Counted from the first letter of the stretch, positions 44,411-55,146 are shown. The stretch is DNA of 64,000 nt from Allomesorhizobium camelthorni (GCF_011045125.1 NZ_JAAKZF010000002.1:186001-250000); one strand, 5' to 3'. The notes: generated by a model not told the origin, from the letters alone. Program-made: numbers and translations.

Positions 44411-45763
44411 GTGGAAGATCCCGAAGCCGGCGCAAAAGCGCCGGAAGCGGGCGCGTCCAGGAGCGGTCGGCCGCAACGCGGCATGAACGGCTTCACCGCC
44501 AATCGGAATCCTTTGGCGGGCGCCAGATCCGGCGACGGACAGGCGAGCGACGGCAGCCCGCACCCGACAGGCAAGGCCAAGAAGCGGCGCAAGCGCAAGC
44601 GCGGGCGCAAGGTTTTTGCGCGCGACGGTGTGCGTGCCGATGCGGCCGGGGCAGCCGCGCCGGCCGAGCGCATCGAGGTGCGCCCGGCGAGGGCGGCGAG
44701 TGTTGCGCCGCCCGTCAAGGAGGCGGTGCCGCCGCCGCGCAGACGCTTCAACGACGATCTTCCCGTTTTCGCGGCGCTTGACCTCGGCACCAACAATTGC
44801 CGGCTGCTGGTCGCGGTGCCGACGAAGCCTGGCCAGTTCCGCGTCATCGACGCTTTTTCGCGCATCGTGCGGCTGGGCGAGGGGCTTTCGTCGACGGGGC
44901 GGCTGAGCCGGCCGGCCATGGACCGCGCGGTCGAGGCGCTGAAGATCTGCAGCGACAAGCTTGCCAGCCGCTCGATCAGGCGGGCAAGGCTGATCGCCAC
45001 CGAAGCCTGCCGCGCCGCCGAGAACGGCAGCGAGTTCCTCGCCCGCGTCGAGACCGAGCCCGGCCTGAAGTTGGAGATTATCGACCGCCGCACCGAGGCC
45101 AGGCTCGCCGTGTCCGGCTGCGGCTCGCTGGTCGAGCGCGACACGGACGCGGTCGTGCTGTTCGACATTGGCGGCGGCTCGTCCGAGATCGCGCTCATCG
45201 ACATTTCCGGGCAGAGGTCGCCGCGGCTCGCCAACCACATCGTGTCGTGGACCTCGCTGCCGGTCGGCGTGGTTTCGCTCGCCGAGCGTTTTGGCGGACG
45301 CGACGTGACGCGCCAGGTGTTCGACGCCATGGTCGCCGACGTGACCGGCATGCTGCATGCCTTCGAGGGCCGCGACAGGATCAACCATCTGATGAAGGCG
45401 TCGCGCTTCCACCTGCTCGGGACATCCGGAACGGTGACGACGCTGGCCGGCGTGCATCTCGGTCTCGAACGATACGACCGCCGCCGCGTCGACGGGCTGT
45501 GGATGGACAATGCCAATGTCGATCTGATGATCGAAAAGCTGCTCGGCTGGGACTTCCAGGCGCGCGTTGCCAATGCCTGCATCGGGGCTGATCGCGCCGA
45601 TCTGGTGCTGGCCGGCTGCGCCATCCTCGAGGCGATCCGCCGCGTCTGGCCGTCGGAACGCCTGCGCGTCGCCGACCGCGGCCTGCGCGAGGGCATCTTG
45701 AGCGAGCTGATGGCCGAAGACGGGGTCTGGCGGCGCAACTGGCGGAACGGAGCGCGGCCATGA
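44411..45763 (+). CDS. Ppx/GppA family phosphatase
   Basis: An ASKHA-fold exopolyphosphatase/guanosine pentaphosphatase. The phosphate-1 motif is [15 protein letters not shown] and phosphate-2 is [15 protein letters not shown] ~110-residue basic, low-complexity N-terminal extension ([11 protein letters not shown]) precedes the domain. I chose the GTG at 44411 after GAAGGA; ATG 44483 or starts as early as 44201 are possible. It overlaps rlmE by ATGA. Confidence 0.88.
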   Translation: MEDPEAGAKAPEAGASRSGRPQRGMNGFTANRNPLAGARSGDGQASDGSPHPTGKAKKRRKRKRGRKVFARDGVRADAAGAAAPAERIEVRPARAASVAPPVKEAVPPPRRRFNDDLPVFAALDLGTNNCRLLVAVPTKPGQFRVIDAFSRIVRLGEGLSSTGRLSRPAMDRAVEALKICSDKLASRSIRRARLIATEACRAAENGSEFLARVETEPGLKLEIIDRRTEARLAVSGCGSLVERDTDAVVLFDIGGGSSEIALIDISGQRSPRLANHIVSWTSLPVGVVSLAERFGGRDVTRQVFDAMVADVTGMLHAFEGRDRINHLMKASRFHLLGTSGTVTTLAGVHLGLERYDRRRVDGLWMDNANVDLMIEKLLGWDFQARVANACIGADRADLVLAGCAILEAIRRVWPSERLRVADRGLREGILSELMAEDGVWRRNWRNGARP

Positions 45764-46473
45764 CCAAGAAGCCGGGAAAAGCCGGTCCGGGCAGCATTCG
45801 CGTGCTGAAGACCCGGATCAAGAAGAAGAGCGGGCTGAAGGAATCGTCGCGGCGCTGGCTCGAGCGCCACATGAACGACCCCTATGTGCAGCGCTCGAAG
45901 GCTGCCGGCTATCGCTCGCGGGCGGCATACAAGCTTATCGAGATCGACGACAAGCATCATCTCCTGAAGCCGGGCATGCGGGTCATCGATTTGGGCGCGG
46001 CGCCCGGCGGCTGGTGCCAGGTCGCCGCGGCGCGGACGAAATCGACGCCGGAGCATCCCAATGTCGTCGGCATCGACTATCTGGAGATGGACGCGGTGCC
46101 GGGCGCGCCGGTGCTGCTGATGGATTTTCTGGACGAGGATGCGCCGGAGAAGCTTGCCGAAGCGCTCGGCGGGGCACCGGACATCGTGCTCTCCGACATG
46201 GCCGCGCCGACCACCGGGCACCGCCAGACCGACCACATCCGCACCATGCATCTGTGCGAGGTGGCTGCTGACTTCGCCGTTTCGGTGCTGAAGCCCGGTG
46301 GTCATTTCCTGGCCAAGACTTTTCAGGGCGGCACTGAAAACAGCGTTCTCAGCATGCTCAAGCAGAACTTCCGCTCCGTGCACCACGTCAAGCCGCCGGC
46401 TTCGCGCGAGGAATCGGCCGAGCTCTATCTGCTCGCCAAGGATTTCAAAGGACGAACGGCTGCCGACGCCTGA
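45760..46473 (+). CDS. rlmE: 23S rRNA 2'-O-uridine methyltransferase RlmE (FtsJ)
   Basis: A 237-residue SAM-dependent methyltransferase. Motif I is [16 protein letters not shown], the catalytic tetrad region includes [16 protein letters not shown] and the lysine in [12 protein letters not shown]. RlmE methylates U2552 of 23S rRNA (E. coli numbering). Its start overlaps the phosphatase stop, so both are co-translated. Confidence 0.93.
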   Translation: MTKKPGKAGPGSIRVLKTRIKKKSGLKESSRRWLERHMNDPYVQRSKAAGYRSRAAYKLIEIDDKHHLLKPGMRVIDLGAAPGGWCQVAAARTKSTPEHPNVVGIDYLEMDAVPGAPVLLMDFLDEDAPEKLAEALGGAPDIVLSDMAAPTTGHRQTDHIRTMHLCEVAADFAVSVLKPGGHFLAKTFQGGTENSVLSMLKQNFRSVHHVKPPASREESAELYLLAKDFKGRTAADA

Positions 46474-46496
46474 AGCGTAGCGGCGCAAGCCCACGG

Positions 46497-47951
46497 CTAT
46501 TGCGTGGGCTCGGCGGCGTCGGGATCGCGAAGGCGATGTCCAGAGACCGAACTGCCGGCGTCGGCGCTCAGCCGCAGGAACGGTATCACCGACAATACCG
46601 TGATTGCAGCGACGATGAAGAACGCCGTCGAAAAGGCGGAGAGGCCGACCGGCTCGCCGGTCAGCATGGCGGTCGCCTCCAATATGCCGCCGCCGACGGC
46701 GACGCCCAGCGCGATGCTGACCTGCTGGGAGGCAGCCGCGATCGCGGTTGCCTGGCTGGCGTCGCGGTCCTCGACATCGGCGAACACCAGGGCGTTGGCC
46801 GAGGTGAAGAACAGCGAGCGCAGGAAGCCGGCGCCGATCAGCACCGGAATGATGATCGCAGGCGAAGTCTGCGGCGTGAACAGCCCGTTGGCGGCGACGA
46901 AGCAGGCGGCGAGCAGCACGGTCGCGATCAGCACGGTGCGGAAACCGCCGGTCCTGAGCATTGCCGAGGCCAGGAATTTCATGGCGATCGCGCCGAGCGC
47001 GGAAGCGAAGGTCAGCATGCCCGACTGGAACGGCGTCATGCCGAAGCCGAGCTGGAACATCAGCGGCAGCAGGAACGGCACCGCGCCATTGCCGATGCGG
47101 AAGATCGAGCCGCCACTGATGGCGGCGCGAAAGACCGGTATCCGGAAGAGGCTGAGATCCAGGATCGGGTGCGGCTTGCGGCGCGCATGGCGGACGTAGA
47201 GAAGGCCTGCGGCGACACCTATCAGCAGCGTGACGACGCCGACGATGGGCGGCAGCGCCGGCAGGCTAACCACCGAAAGGCCGAAGACTATCCCCGAGGC
47301 GGCGGCCGCCGAAAGCAGAAAGCCCAGAATGTCGAGCGGCGGACTGCCTGCAAGCTCGACATCTGGAAGGAAGCGCCCGGCTAGCCAGATGCCGGCGAGC
47401 CCGATCGGCACATTGATGAGAAAGATCCAGTGCCAGCTGAAATAGGTGGTGATGAAGCCGCCGACCGGAGGTCCGACCAGCGGCCCGATCAGGCCCGGTA
47501 TTGTGAGCCAGGCCATCGCCGCGACGAGTTCGCGCCGCGGCGTGGCGCGCACCAGGACGAGGCGCGCGAGCGGCGTCATCATCGCGCCGCCCATGCCTTG
47601 CAGGAAGCGCGCACCGACGAATGCGCCGAGCGAACCCGCGGCGGCACAGGCGACCGAGCCCAGGACGAACACCGCAATGGCGATGCGGAAGATGCGTTTT
47701 GCGCCGAACCTGTCGCCCATCCAGCCGCTGATCGGGATGAAGATGGCGAGCGATACGAGGTAGGCGGTCAGCGCCAGCTTGAGCGCGATCGGGCTGGTCC
47801 CGATGTCTGCGGCGATCGCCGGCAGCGAGGTCGAGATCACCGTCGAATCCATGTTCTCCATGAACAGGGCGACCGCGAGGATGAGCGGGATGGTGCGTTT
47901 CAAGGCATCTTCCGGATGTGATTGCCGGCTGGCCGGTGGGGCTGCCGGCAA
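46497..47951 (-). CDS. MFS transporter, DHA2 (EmrB/QacA) family
   Basis: A 484-residue protein with 14 probable membrane spans. It has the MFS loop motif GWMGDRFGAKRIF, an acidic pair in span 1 (MENMDSTVI) and motif C in LIGPLVGPPVGGFI, all features of drug:H+ antiporters with 14 spans. No adaptor (EmrA) gene is adjacent. Substrate unknown. Confidence 0.88.
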   Translation of the reverse strand: MPAAPPASRQSHPEDALKRTIPLILAVALFMENMDSTVISTSLPAIAADIGTSPIALKLALTAYLVSLAIFIPISGWMGDRFGAKRIFRIAIAVFVLGSVACAAAGSLGAFVGARFLQGMGGAMMTPLARLVLVRATPRRELVAAMAWLTIPGLIGPLVGPPVGGFITTYFSWHWIFLINVPIGLAGIWLAGRFLPDVELAGSPPLDILGFLLSAAAASGIVFGLSVVSLPALPPIVGVVTLLIGVAAGLLYVRHARRKPHPILDLSLFRIPVFRAAISGGSIFRIGNGAVPFLLPLMFQLGFGMTPFQSGMLTFASALGAIAMKFLASAMLRTGGFRTVLIATVLLAACFVAANGLFTPQTSPAIIIPVLIGAGFLRSLFFTSANALVFADVEDRDASQATAIAAASQQVSIALGVAVGGGILEATAMLTGEPVGLSAFSTAFFIVAAITVLSVIPFLRLSADAGSSVSGHRLRDPDAAEPTQ

Positions 47952-48110
47952 TCAGGGCGGGTATCACGAATGCCGCCCGCTGTCGCCGATTTTTGCCTCG
48001 GTTCGGTTGGGCCAGGCGGGGCGGCAAGCGGCTGAACCAAGAGAGGCGGGCAGGGGAGGTGGTTGCGGCAGAACCGGGCGTCTCCCTCCGCCCAAGGTGG
48101 AGACAACCGG

Positions 48111-48266
48111 CTACTGGGCCAAAAGCTCGTCCTGCTCCTGGGTCAGCGGCGTGATGCCGGCCGGCACCGGTTCGGGCGGTGCGTCGCCCTGCGCTATCGG
48201 CGCCGGGGTTGCGCAGGCGGCGAGCAGGAGGAGGCCGGCAAGGATTGCGATGGGCGGGAGGTTCAT
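48111..48266 (-). CDS. Very small lipoprotein (51 aa)
   Basis: MNLPPIAILAGLLLLAACATP gives a short signal with lipobox LAAC, cut before the cysteine; the ~30-residue mature part is proline-rich and acidic. GGAGG precedes the ATG closely. Function unknown. Confidence 0.6.
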   Translation of the reverse strand: MNLPPIAILAGLLLLAACATPAPIAQGDAPPEPVPAGITPLTQEQDELLAQ

Positions 48267-48387
48267 GAATCGGCGGGTAGAGAGGCTTTGAGTCTGGATG
48301 AAGGCACGGAGGCAACAGAGAATGTCGAAGGCCGCGCGGCGCAAGTACGCGGACAAAGCGGACTGTCACCATGGCGTCTTAACGCGA

Positions 48388-49807
48388 TTACGGCAGGGTG
48401 CCTGTCCTGTCGACCGGGATCTTCAAGCTGTGATGGAAGACGTTCTCCGGGTCGTACCTTATCTTGACCTCTCGGAGGCGCGGGTAGTTCGCCCCAAACG
48501 ACTGGGCGAGCACTTCTTCTCCACCCTCCCAGAAACCACCGAAGTTGAAGTAGGTACCGCCTCGTGAGAAGTGCGTGGCGTCCTGATGCCATCGACGCAC
48601 CCAAGCGATATTCGCCTCGTCGGTTTCGGGGTCTTCGGCATTGGCCTCGATCGTGAGCAGGAAGGGCGCATCGCGATGGTAGAAGGCGGTCGCCTCCGGC
48701 CCGACGCGCCCCATCGCTCCGCCGAGCGCCCATACCTCCACCGTGCTTGCTGGCGTGGGGCGGTCGGCTCCGGCGCCGCAGGCCAGACGGATCACATCGT
48801 CACTCAACTCATTGAGGTAAAGCGATTTCCAGTAATACCGGAGACCTTTGGGATAGTCGGGGTCGAAGAGCTGCTGAGCTTCGACATATGGCATCGGCCC
48901 ACTGAGGTCGGCGATCGGCGTTGCGATCCGGCGGAGCGGTTGCGTGGCTTCCTCGCCCTGATCGAGAGGGCCGCACCAGCACCCCACGACCACCATCACG
49001 GGCGCTCCTCGGTGCTTGTCGGGGATAGGCTCGCCGTTCGGGGCGTTCCAATAGATAGCGATTGCCATCAGCTCGTCGGGAGCCGACGACATAAAGGAGC
49101 GGAACTCCTTGAGGATGTCCTCCGCAGCGGACGCCGGGTAGAAAGTGAGGAGGAAGAACACCTCGGGGCCGACCGGGTGGACCCGAAATTCGAAGGAGGT
49201 GACCACACACACCGAAATTGCCGCCGCCACCCTTAAGCGCCCAGAACAGGTCTGAGTGGTTCCGTTCGTCTGCCGTGATCAGCTTTCCGTCGGCCGTCGC
49301 CACATCGGCCGATACCAGGTTGTCCGCGGTGAGGCCGTATTTCCGGGTCAGGAATCCGAGCCCGCCGTGAAGCGCGAGCCCTCCGATACCGGTTTCCGAC
49401 ACCGCGCCCACCGGCACCGCCAGCCCGAACGCCTGAACCTCGTGATCGATGTCGCCGAGAAGCGCTCCGCCCCCAACCCTGACGACCGACCGCGAGCGGT
49501 CCACCCGCACCTCGCGCATTGGCGTGAGGTCGATGACGAGTCCGCCCTCGCAAATCGCATTGCCGGCGACATTGTGTCCGCCGCCCCGTACCGCGATCGG
49601 CAGCTGCCGCTCCCGGGCAAAGCGGACCGCAGCCATGACGTCCGCCGAACCGGTGCAGCGCGCGATCGCCACAGGACGCCTGTCGATCATGCCGTTCCAG
49701 ATTCGGCGCGCTCCCTCGTAGCCCTCATCGCCGAGCTGGAGGATCGCGCCACGAAAGCTCTTTCGGAATTCCTCGACCTTGTTGGGATTCAACGCACCTT
49801 TTGTCAT
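48388..49807 (-). pseudogene. FAD-linked oxidase (berberine-bridge type), frameshifted in a GT repeat
   Basis: The first frame (49807 downwards) has the FAD_binding_4 domain: RGGGHNVAGNA with the histidine that can hold FAD covalently, then GGLALHGGLGFLTRKYG and ALKGGGGNFGV. At about 49203-49213 the coding strand has GTGTGTGTGG where GTGTGG would keep the frame; removing GTGT restores GGNFGVVTSFEFRVHP exactly. The rest continues in the other frame to the C-terminal BBE motif NYPRLREVKIRYDPENVFHHS (quoted in part). The gene is broken as read. Confidence 0.8.
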
Positions 49808-49940
49808 GGCATACTTCCTTCCGACTCAAGCGGTTGCCTGCCTCCGCTTTCGCGCGAACATTGCGATCGCAGCGTCATAATTTAACGGCGGGGACAAAAG
49901 ACGCGTCGCCCGCGCAGGCCATTTTGTGCGAGAGGTTTTT

Positions 49941-49958
49941 ATGGCCCGTTCGGGCCAT
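49941..49958. terminator. Stem-loop downstream of the LuxR-type gene
   Basis: ATGGCCC-GTTC-GGGCCAT forms a 7-bp hairpin, flanked by T runs on the plus strand side only weakly. A termination role is tentative. Confidence 0.35.
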
Positions 49959-49987
49959 TTCCGGCCGTCGATTGGAGCGGCTTCCGG

Positions 49988-51667
49988 CTAAAGCAGATTG
50001 TGCTTAGCGGCAAAAGAAGCCGCCGCGGCCCGCGAGGGCAATCCTAGCTTGGTGAGGATGTTGGCGACGTGGCGATGCACCGTGTGTTCGCTCCGACAAA
50101 GGCGGGTCGCGATCTCCCTGTTGGTCAGCCCTTGGGCAGTCAACGTCAGGACCTCGATTTCCCGCCTGGTCAGGCAATGGAGGGGATCGGCCCGCGTCTC
50201 TCCGCCGCCGAAACTGCGCAGCTCACGTGCGAGCGACTGCGCCTTGCGGGTCCAACGCGCGGCTCCAATCTTATCGAAGGTCCGGACAGCCGTCAGGATT
50301 TCATCTATTGCAGCCGGCTTGCGCCCCAGTGCAGAAAGGCTTCCACCAAGCTCGACGCGCGCCTGGGCCGATTCGAAGGGGGAACTGCTGCGCGCAAACA
50401 ACTCCACAGCGTCTTCGAAACAGACTTTGGCCGCAAGCGGGTCTGACAAGGCGCTGACGCGTCCTTCGGCGAAACGCAACGCTGCCTGCATTGGGCCCGT
50501 GGATACGTTCGAGACTACATCGCGCAACTCCTGAAGGGTCGCTTCCGCCCGGTGACGATCTCGGAGCATGACATGAGCCTGCACAAGCAGTTCCAATCCC
50601 GCAGCGCGTTCCAACAGATCCTCTGCCGGAACCGAGCGCAGGAAGCGCTGTATGTGATCACACCCGGCGTCGGCATTGCCCAGTTCAAGGGCCAAAGCTC
50701 CTCGCCGGAGCAAACAGCGCTTGCCAACAAACATCTGGTAAGGCGGGGATTCCGCACGCTGCAACAACTCTTCGGCTTCCTCGAGCCGTCCCTGCCGCCA
50801 GCGCAACTCCGACAGCAGCACGAGCGCTTCCGCTGCCTGCGCGCGATGGGTCCGCTCCAATTCGTCAATAACTTCGATGAGCTCTATTTCAGCCTCGGCC
50901 CACACGCCGCGCCGGATCAGCACTCCGGCGTAATGAGCCCGACACAGGGCAAACATAAGCCTGTAGGAGGATTGCTGCGAGCGCTCCTTGAGTTGCGCGC
51001 ACCACTCGGCCGCCCGCTCCAGGTCCCGCGCCTTTTCGCAAGCGTAGATCATTAAGCAGCAGGCGGTGCAGGTTGCATCGATGTCGCCCATCTCGCCGGC
51101 AGCCGCGGCTATCACTGCCTCATCCAGGCAGCGCATCCCCGCGTCCACTTGGCCAAGGCTGACGAGCGCCAGGCCCCTGTAGGCGAGCGCAAGCATCTCC
51201 AGGTCGATATCGCCAAGGGTCTCGCCGAGCGATCCAGCACGCGTCGCAAAGTCACGTGTAGTAGCCGGATCATGGTCGATCATCAGCGCGACATGCGTTT
51301 TGACGATCAGAAGCCAACCGAGTTCGCGACAAATCTCGTCGCCGAGGAGGCGCTCAGCGCGCCGAACCCATCCGCGAGCGATCGCCGCCCTGCCTCGGAA
51401 AGTGCAGCAATCCATTGCCAGGGCGGTCGCGACACGCGCGGCGCTCCGATCTTCTCCACTTTTGCGATAGAGCCGATAGGCGCGCTCACGCGCGGCGAAC
51501 ACCGCCGGGGCGTCGCTCAACCACCACGCCGCAGCTCCAAGGCCCTCAAGAGCTTGCGGCGTTTCGCCTCTGGTCAGCGCCGCTTCGAAATGAACACGCG
51601 CTTCCTGCCACGCTGCTCGCAGCAACGCTGCCTGCCCAGCACGAAGGGCCTCGTCTTGCTTCAACAA
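49988..51667 (-). CDS. LuxR family transcriptional regulator with a long TPR-like N-terminal region
   Basis: A ~559-residue protein. The C-terminal LuxR helix-turn-helix is complete: LTRREIEVLTLTAQGLTNREIATRL and EHTVHRHVANILTKLG. The preceding ~480 residues are helical repeats as in MalT/LAL-type regulators, but no N-terminal P-loop is seen. The start is uncertain because the first in-frame start at 51667 is a TTG without clear ribosome site. It lies upstream of the frameshifted oxidase on the same strand. Confidence 0.85.
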   Translation of the reverse strand: MLKQDEALRAGQAALLRAAWQEARVHFEAALTRGETPQALEGLGAAAWWLSDAPAVFAARERAYRLYRKSGEDRSAARVATALAMDCCTFRGRAAIARGWVRRAERLLGDEICRELGWLLIVKTHVALMIDHDPATTRDFATRAGSLGETLGDIDLEMLALAYRGLALVSLGQVDAGMRCLDEAVIAAAAGEMGDIDATCTACCLMIYACEKARDLERAAEWCAQLKERSQQSSYRLMFALCRAHYAGVLIRRGVWAEAEIELIEVIDELERTHRAQAAEALVLLSELRWRQGRLEEAEELLQRAESPPYQMFVGKRCLLRRGALALELGNADAGCDHIQRFLRSVPAEDLLERAAGLELLVQAHVMLRDRHRAEATLQELRDVVSNVSTGPMQAALRFAEGRVSALSDPLAAKVCFEDAVELFARSSSPFESAQARVELGGSLSALGRKPAAIDEILTAVRTFDKIGAARWTRKAQSLARELRSFGGGETRADPLHCLTRREIEVLTLTAQGLTNREIATRLCRSEHTVHRHVANILTKLGLPSRAAAASFAAKHNLL

Positions 51668-51802
51668 CGCTGGCCTGCCCGAATGTCAGCCAGATAAGCG
51701 AGGATCAATGTACAGCAGATAGTATTTTATTGGGAGGCTGCGAGATCTAACCGGCCCGAGGATTGCAGGAAAGTCCGAAAAGAGCTGAACATCACCATTC
51801 AG

Positions 51803-52354
51803 TCAGCTTTTCGGGAAGGTCCGAAGTCCACCCCTTCGCGGGCCTTCTGCGGTGCGTTGCACCCTGGGTTCCCGATTACCGTTCATTCCAGGCGCTCTGC
51901 AAAGGGCCGCGAGCTGGTCGAGCGCTGTGCCCCAGCCTTCCTGAAATCCCATCTCTTCGTGCTTGCGGCTGTCGGCGGCATTTCTGTGCAGCACGCGGGC
52001 CGAATACCGGGTGCCCTGTCCCTCCGCCTCGAACGTGATGATCGCGGTCAGCGCCAGCCAAGGTTCCGTTGGCTGCCAACCCTCGGCCAGCGCCGTGGTG
52101 AACACGAGGCGCTTTTCGGGGACTATGTCCAGGAAACAGCCTTCGACATGCGGCTGGAATTCGCCACCGCCCTCGCGCATCCGCGTCTCGAAGTCGCCAC
52201 CCGGGCGCAGGTCCAGTTTGACGACCTTGCATTCGATGGGATCGGGTATCCACCATTTCGCAAGATGCTCGGCCTTGCTCCATGCCTTCCAGACGGTGGT
52301 CGGGAGGGCATTGATGAAGCGTGAGATCGCAAGTTCAGTGTTTTCAACCGTCAT
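51803..52354 (-). CDS. SRPBCC (AHSA1-like) domain protein
   Basis: A 183-residue START/SRPBCC-fold protein. The AHSA1-type landmarks are FINALPTTVWKAWSKAEHLAKWW, LRPGGDFETRM and EGWGTALDQLAAL. Its ATG at 52354 overlaps the arsR stop, so the two are co-translated. Such ArsR-coupled proteins have unknown, probably ligand-binding, roles. An extra ~30-residue arginine-rich tail extends beyond the usual end. Confidence 0.85.
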   Translation of the reverse strand: MTVENTELAISRFINALPTTVWKAWSKAEHLAKWWIPDPIECKVVKLDLRPGGDFETRMREGGGEFQPHVEGCFLDIVPEKRLVFTTALAEGWQPTEPWLALTAIITFEAEGQGTRYSARVLHRNAADSRKHEEMGFQEGWGTALDQLAALCRAPGMNGNREPRVQRTAEGPRRGGLRTFPKS

Positions 52355-52694
52355 TTTCAGTGTCCCGTGACATTTGGGTTTCGACATAGTCTGCAAGCCG
52401 ATCCGTTCTGGCCTGCCAAAGCGCGCGTTGCTCGCAAAGCCACGACTCGGCCTCCGCCAACCGCCCGATCTTCACCTGGCAAGTGCGGGTGCGGCCGGTC
52501 TTCTCGGTCGCTATAAGTCCGCTCTCCTCAAGCACCCGCAGGTGTTTCAGGAAGGCTGGAAGCCCCATATCGAAGGGCTTCGCCAGTTCCTTGACGGGCG
52601 CGGGACTCTTTGTCAGGCGGTTGATGACCGCTCTTCTTGTGGGGTCGGAAAGCGCGTGGAATGCGGCGTCGAGTGAGGTCTTATAGTTTTCCAT
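52344..52694 (-). CDS. ArsR family winged-helix repressor
   Basis: A 116-residue regulator with FHALSDPTRRAVINRLTKSPAPVKELA and FLKHLRVLEESGLIATEKTGR, the ArsR helix-turn-helix and wing. It lacks the paired metal-binding cysteines of ArsR/SmtB, as do most ArsR proteins linked to SRPBCC genes. The ATG at 52694 lies inside a large palindromic operator, so autoregulation is likely. Confidence 0.88.
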   Translation of the reverse strand: MENYKTSLDAAFHALSDPTRRAVINRLTKSPAPVKELAKPFDMGLPAFLKHLRVLEESGLIATEKTGRTRTCQVKIGRLAEAESWLCEQRALWQARTDRLADYVETQMSRDTENDG

Positions 52695-52727
52695 ATGGTG
52701 AACTATAGGTGAAAGTTCACCATATGG
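52691..52727. promoter_or_regulatory. 37-bp palindromic operator at the arsR start
   Basis: Perfect 13-bp arms, CCATATGGTGAAC (52691-52703) and GTTCACCATATGG (52715-52727), flank an 11-nt spacer, TATAGGTGAAA. The left arm contains the arsR start codon. It is ideally placed for ArsR to repress its own operon and the divergent VOC gene. Confidence 0.7.
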
Positions 52728-52898
52728 CAAACAAAATCAATGAAAGCCCCGGTTTCGTCCGCAAGGCGGCTGGTCGGCATGTTCGCGCTGAGCTTCCGCA
52801 TCCTTCCGGGTGGAGAAAAGCGGTTGGCTGCCTATTTCGGAAGAGAGCGGACGGGGATACAAGCCGAAATCCTGGCTTCAAAGCGAGAGGAACACGCA

Positions 52899-53378
52899 AT
52901 GGCAATTGCAAAGAACACGATTTGCCTCTGGTACGATAAGGACGCAGAGGCTGCCGCCCGCTTCTACTGCGAGATCTTTCCTGACAGCATGGTGAGCGCC
53001 GTGCACCGTGCGCCCAGTGACTACCCGGCCGGCAAGGAGGGCGACGTGTTGACGGTCGACTTCACGGTTGCGGGCATTCCTTGTCTCGGCCTCAACGGGG
53101 GTCCCATGTTCAAGCACAACGAAGCCTTCTCGTTCCAGATCGCCACCGACGATCAGGAGGAGACCGACCGCTACTGGAATGCCATCGTCGGCAATGGCGG
53201 CCAGGAGAGCGCGTGCGGCTGGTGCAAGGACAGATGGGGGGTTTCCTGGCAGATCACTCCGCGCGTCCTGACTGACGCCCTGGCGGCTGGCGGCGCCGAA
53301 GCAAAGCGCGCGTTTGACGCAATGATGGATATGACGAAGATCGACGTCGCAGCGATCGAGGCGGCGCGGCGCGGCTGA
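52899..53378 (+). CDS. VOC family protein (PhnB/3-demethylubiquinone methyltransferase-like)
   Basis: A 159-residue glyoxalase-fold protein with ICLWYDKDAEAAARFYCEIFPDS (quoted in full as a family start) and DRWGVSWQITP, which are PhnB-type landmarks. The ATG at 52899 follows GAGAGG; the frame upstream to 52740 shows no family similarity. It is divergent from arsR; arsR, SRPBCC and VOC genes often cluster. Enzyme activity is not known. Confidence 0.85.
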   Translation: MAIAKNTICLWYDKDAEAAARFYCEIFPDSMVSAVHRAPSDYPAGKEGDVLTVDFTVAGIPCLGLNGGPMFKHNEAFSFQIATDDQEETDRYWNAIVGNGGQESACGWCKDRWGVSWQITPRVLTDALAAGGAEAKRAFDAMMDMTKIDVAAIEAARRG

Positions 53379-53592
53379 CGTTCCATCGCGTCTTGCGGGC
53401 CAAATTGCTGCCAGAGCGTGTCCGCGCGCCATCCAGCGCGGGATTTAAAACAGAAACACTACCGCACGTGAGGCCGGCTTTTCATCGCGCGACATACGTG
53501 GTACCAGCCCTTGCCAATCCTGCAAGGGAAGATCACGAGTCGGCGCAGTCCAACGGGCTTGAGCGCCGGCTTCACGTATTTGAGGGTTTGGC

Positions 53593-55095
53593 ATGGCAAA
53601 GATCATCGAAACGGCAACCGGCACGCTCGCCCTCACGTTCGACGACGTGCTCCTGCAGCCGGGCCATTCCGAGGTCATGCCCGGCGAGACCGATGTGAGC
53701 ACCCGCATCGCCGGCGACATCGACCTGAACACTCCAATCCTTTCGGCGGCCATGGACACCGTGACCGAGGCGAGGCTCGCGATCGCCATGGCGCAGGCCG
53801 GCGGACTCGGCGTCATCCACCGCAATTTCTCGCCGGCCGAACAGGCCGAGCAGGTGCGCCAGGTCAAGAAGTTCGAATCCGGCATGGTGGTCAATCCGGT
53901 CACGATCGGGCCGGACGCCACGCTTGCCGACGCGCAGGCGCTGATGCGCACCTACTCGATTTCCGGCATTCCGGTGGTCGAGAATGGCGGTACGGGCGGC
54001 CATAAGGTCGGACGGCTGGTCGGCATTTTGACCAACCGCGATGTGCGCTTCGCCACCGATCCGGGCCAGAAGGTCTATGAACTGATGACCCGCGAGAACC
54101 TGATCACGGTGAAGGAGACCGTCGACCAGACTGAGGCCAAGCGGCTTTTGCACCAGCACCGCATCGAAAAGCTGCTGGTCGTCGACAAGGCCGGCAACTG
54201 CGTCGGCCTGATCACGGTCAAGGACATCGAGAAGTCGCAGCTCAACCCGAACGCCACCAAGGACAGCCAGGGACGGCTGCGCGCGGCGGCCGCCACCAGC
54301 GTCGGCGACGACGGCTTCGAGCGCGCCGAGCGCCTGATCGAAGCAGGCGTCGACCTCCTGGTGATCGACACCGCGCACGGACATTCGCAGCGCGTCCTCG
54401 ACGCCGTGACCCGGGCGAAGAAACTTTCCAATTCGGTGCGCATCATGGCCGGCAATGTCGCGACGGCGGCCGGCACGCAGGCGCTGATCGACGCCGGCGC
54501 GGATGCGGTCAAGGTCGGCATCGGCCCCGGCTCGATCTGCACGACGCGGATCGTCGCGGGCGTCGGCGTGCCGCAGCTTTCGGCGATCATGTCGGCGGTC
54601 GAGGCAGCCGAGAAGGCCGGCGTTTCGGTGGTGGCCGACGGCGGCATCAAATATTCGGGCGATCTCGCCAAGGCGCTTGCCGCAGGCGCGGGCGCCGCGA
54701 TGATCGGCTCGTTGCTCGCCGGCACCGACGAAAGCCCCGGCGAGGCCTATCTCTACCAGGGCCGCTCGTTCAAGGCCTATCGCGGCATGGGCTCGGTGGG
54801 CGCGATGGCGCGCGGTTCGGCCGACCGCTATTTCCAGGCCGAAGTGCGCGACACGCTGAAGCTGGTGCCCGAAGGGATCGAGGGCCAGGTGCCCTACAAG
54901 GGTCCGGTGGCGGGCGTGCTGCACCAGCTTGCCGGAGGGCTGAAGGCCGCCATGGGTTACGTCGGCGCGCGCAACCTGGCCGATTTCCGCGAAAGGGCGA
55001 CCTTTGTGCGCATCTCAAATGCGGGCCTGCGCGAGAGCCATACGCATGACGTGACGATCACGCGCGAAAGCCCGAATTATCCCGGCGGGATCTGA
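53593..55095 (+). CDS. guaB: Inosine-5'-monophosphate dehydrogenase GuaB
   Basis: A 500-residue IMPDH. The (beta/alpha)8 barrel starts [11 protein letters not shown], two CBS domains are inserted (about residues 95-220), and the catalytic Cys316 lies in [11 protein letters not shown]. The flap region RGMGSVGAM follows. It oxidises IMP to XMP with NAD+, the committed step of GTP synthesis. The ATG at 53593 follows an AGGG-containing leader. Confidence 0.96.
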   Translation: MAKIIETATGTLALTFDDVLLQPGHSEVMPGETDVSTRIAGDIDLNTPILSAAMDTVTEARLAIAMAQAGGLGVIHRNFSPAEQAEQVRQVKKFESGMVVNPVTIGPDATLADAQALMRTYSISGIPVVENGGTGGHKVGRLVGILTNRDVRFATDPGQKVYELMTRENLITVKETVDQTEAKRLLHQHRIEKLLVVDKAGNCVGLITVKDIEKSQLNPNATKDSQGRLRAAAATSVGDDGFERAERLIEAGVDLLVIDTAHGHSQRVLDAVTRAKKLSNSVRIMAGNVATAAGTQALIDAGADAVKVGIGPGSICTTRIVAGVGVPQLSAIMSAVEAAEKAGVSVVADGGIKYSGDLAKALAAGAGAAMIGSLLAGTDESPGEAYLYQGRSFKAYRGMGSVGAMARGSADRYFQAEVRDTLKLVPEGIEGQVPYKGPVAGVLHQLAGGLKAAMGYVGARNLADFRERATFVRISNAGLRESHTHDVTITRESPNYPGGI

Positions 55096-55146
55096 TGAGC
55101 GACAGGGGTCCGGCGATCCGATGGTCGACGTCCGGACCACGGCTGG

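Noticed and set aside
44239-46494. A 751-codon minus-strand frame across the Ppx/GppA and rlmE genes
   Set aside because: Antisense shadow of two well-supported genes, serine/arginine-rich translation.
52723-52939. A 71-codon frame starting in the ArsR operator (MANKINESPGF)
   Set aside because: It overlaps the VOC start, has no ribosome site and an arginine-rich, non-family translation; more likely leader sequence.
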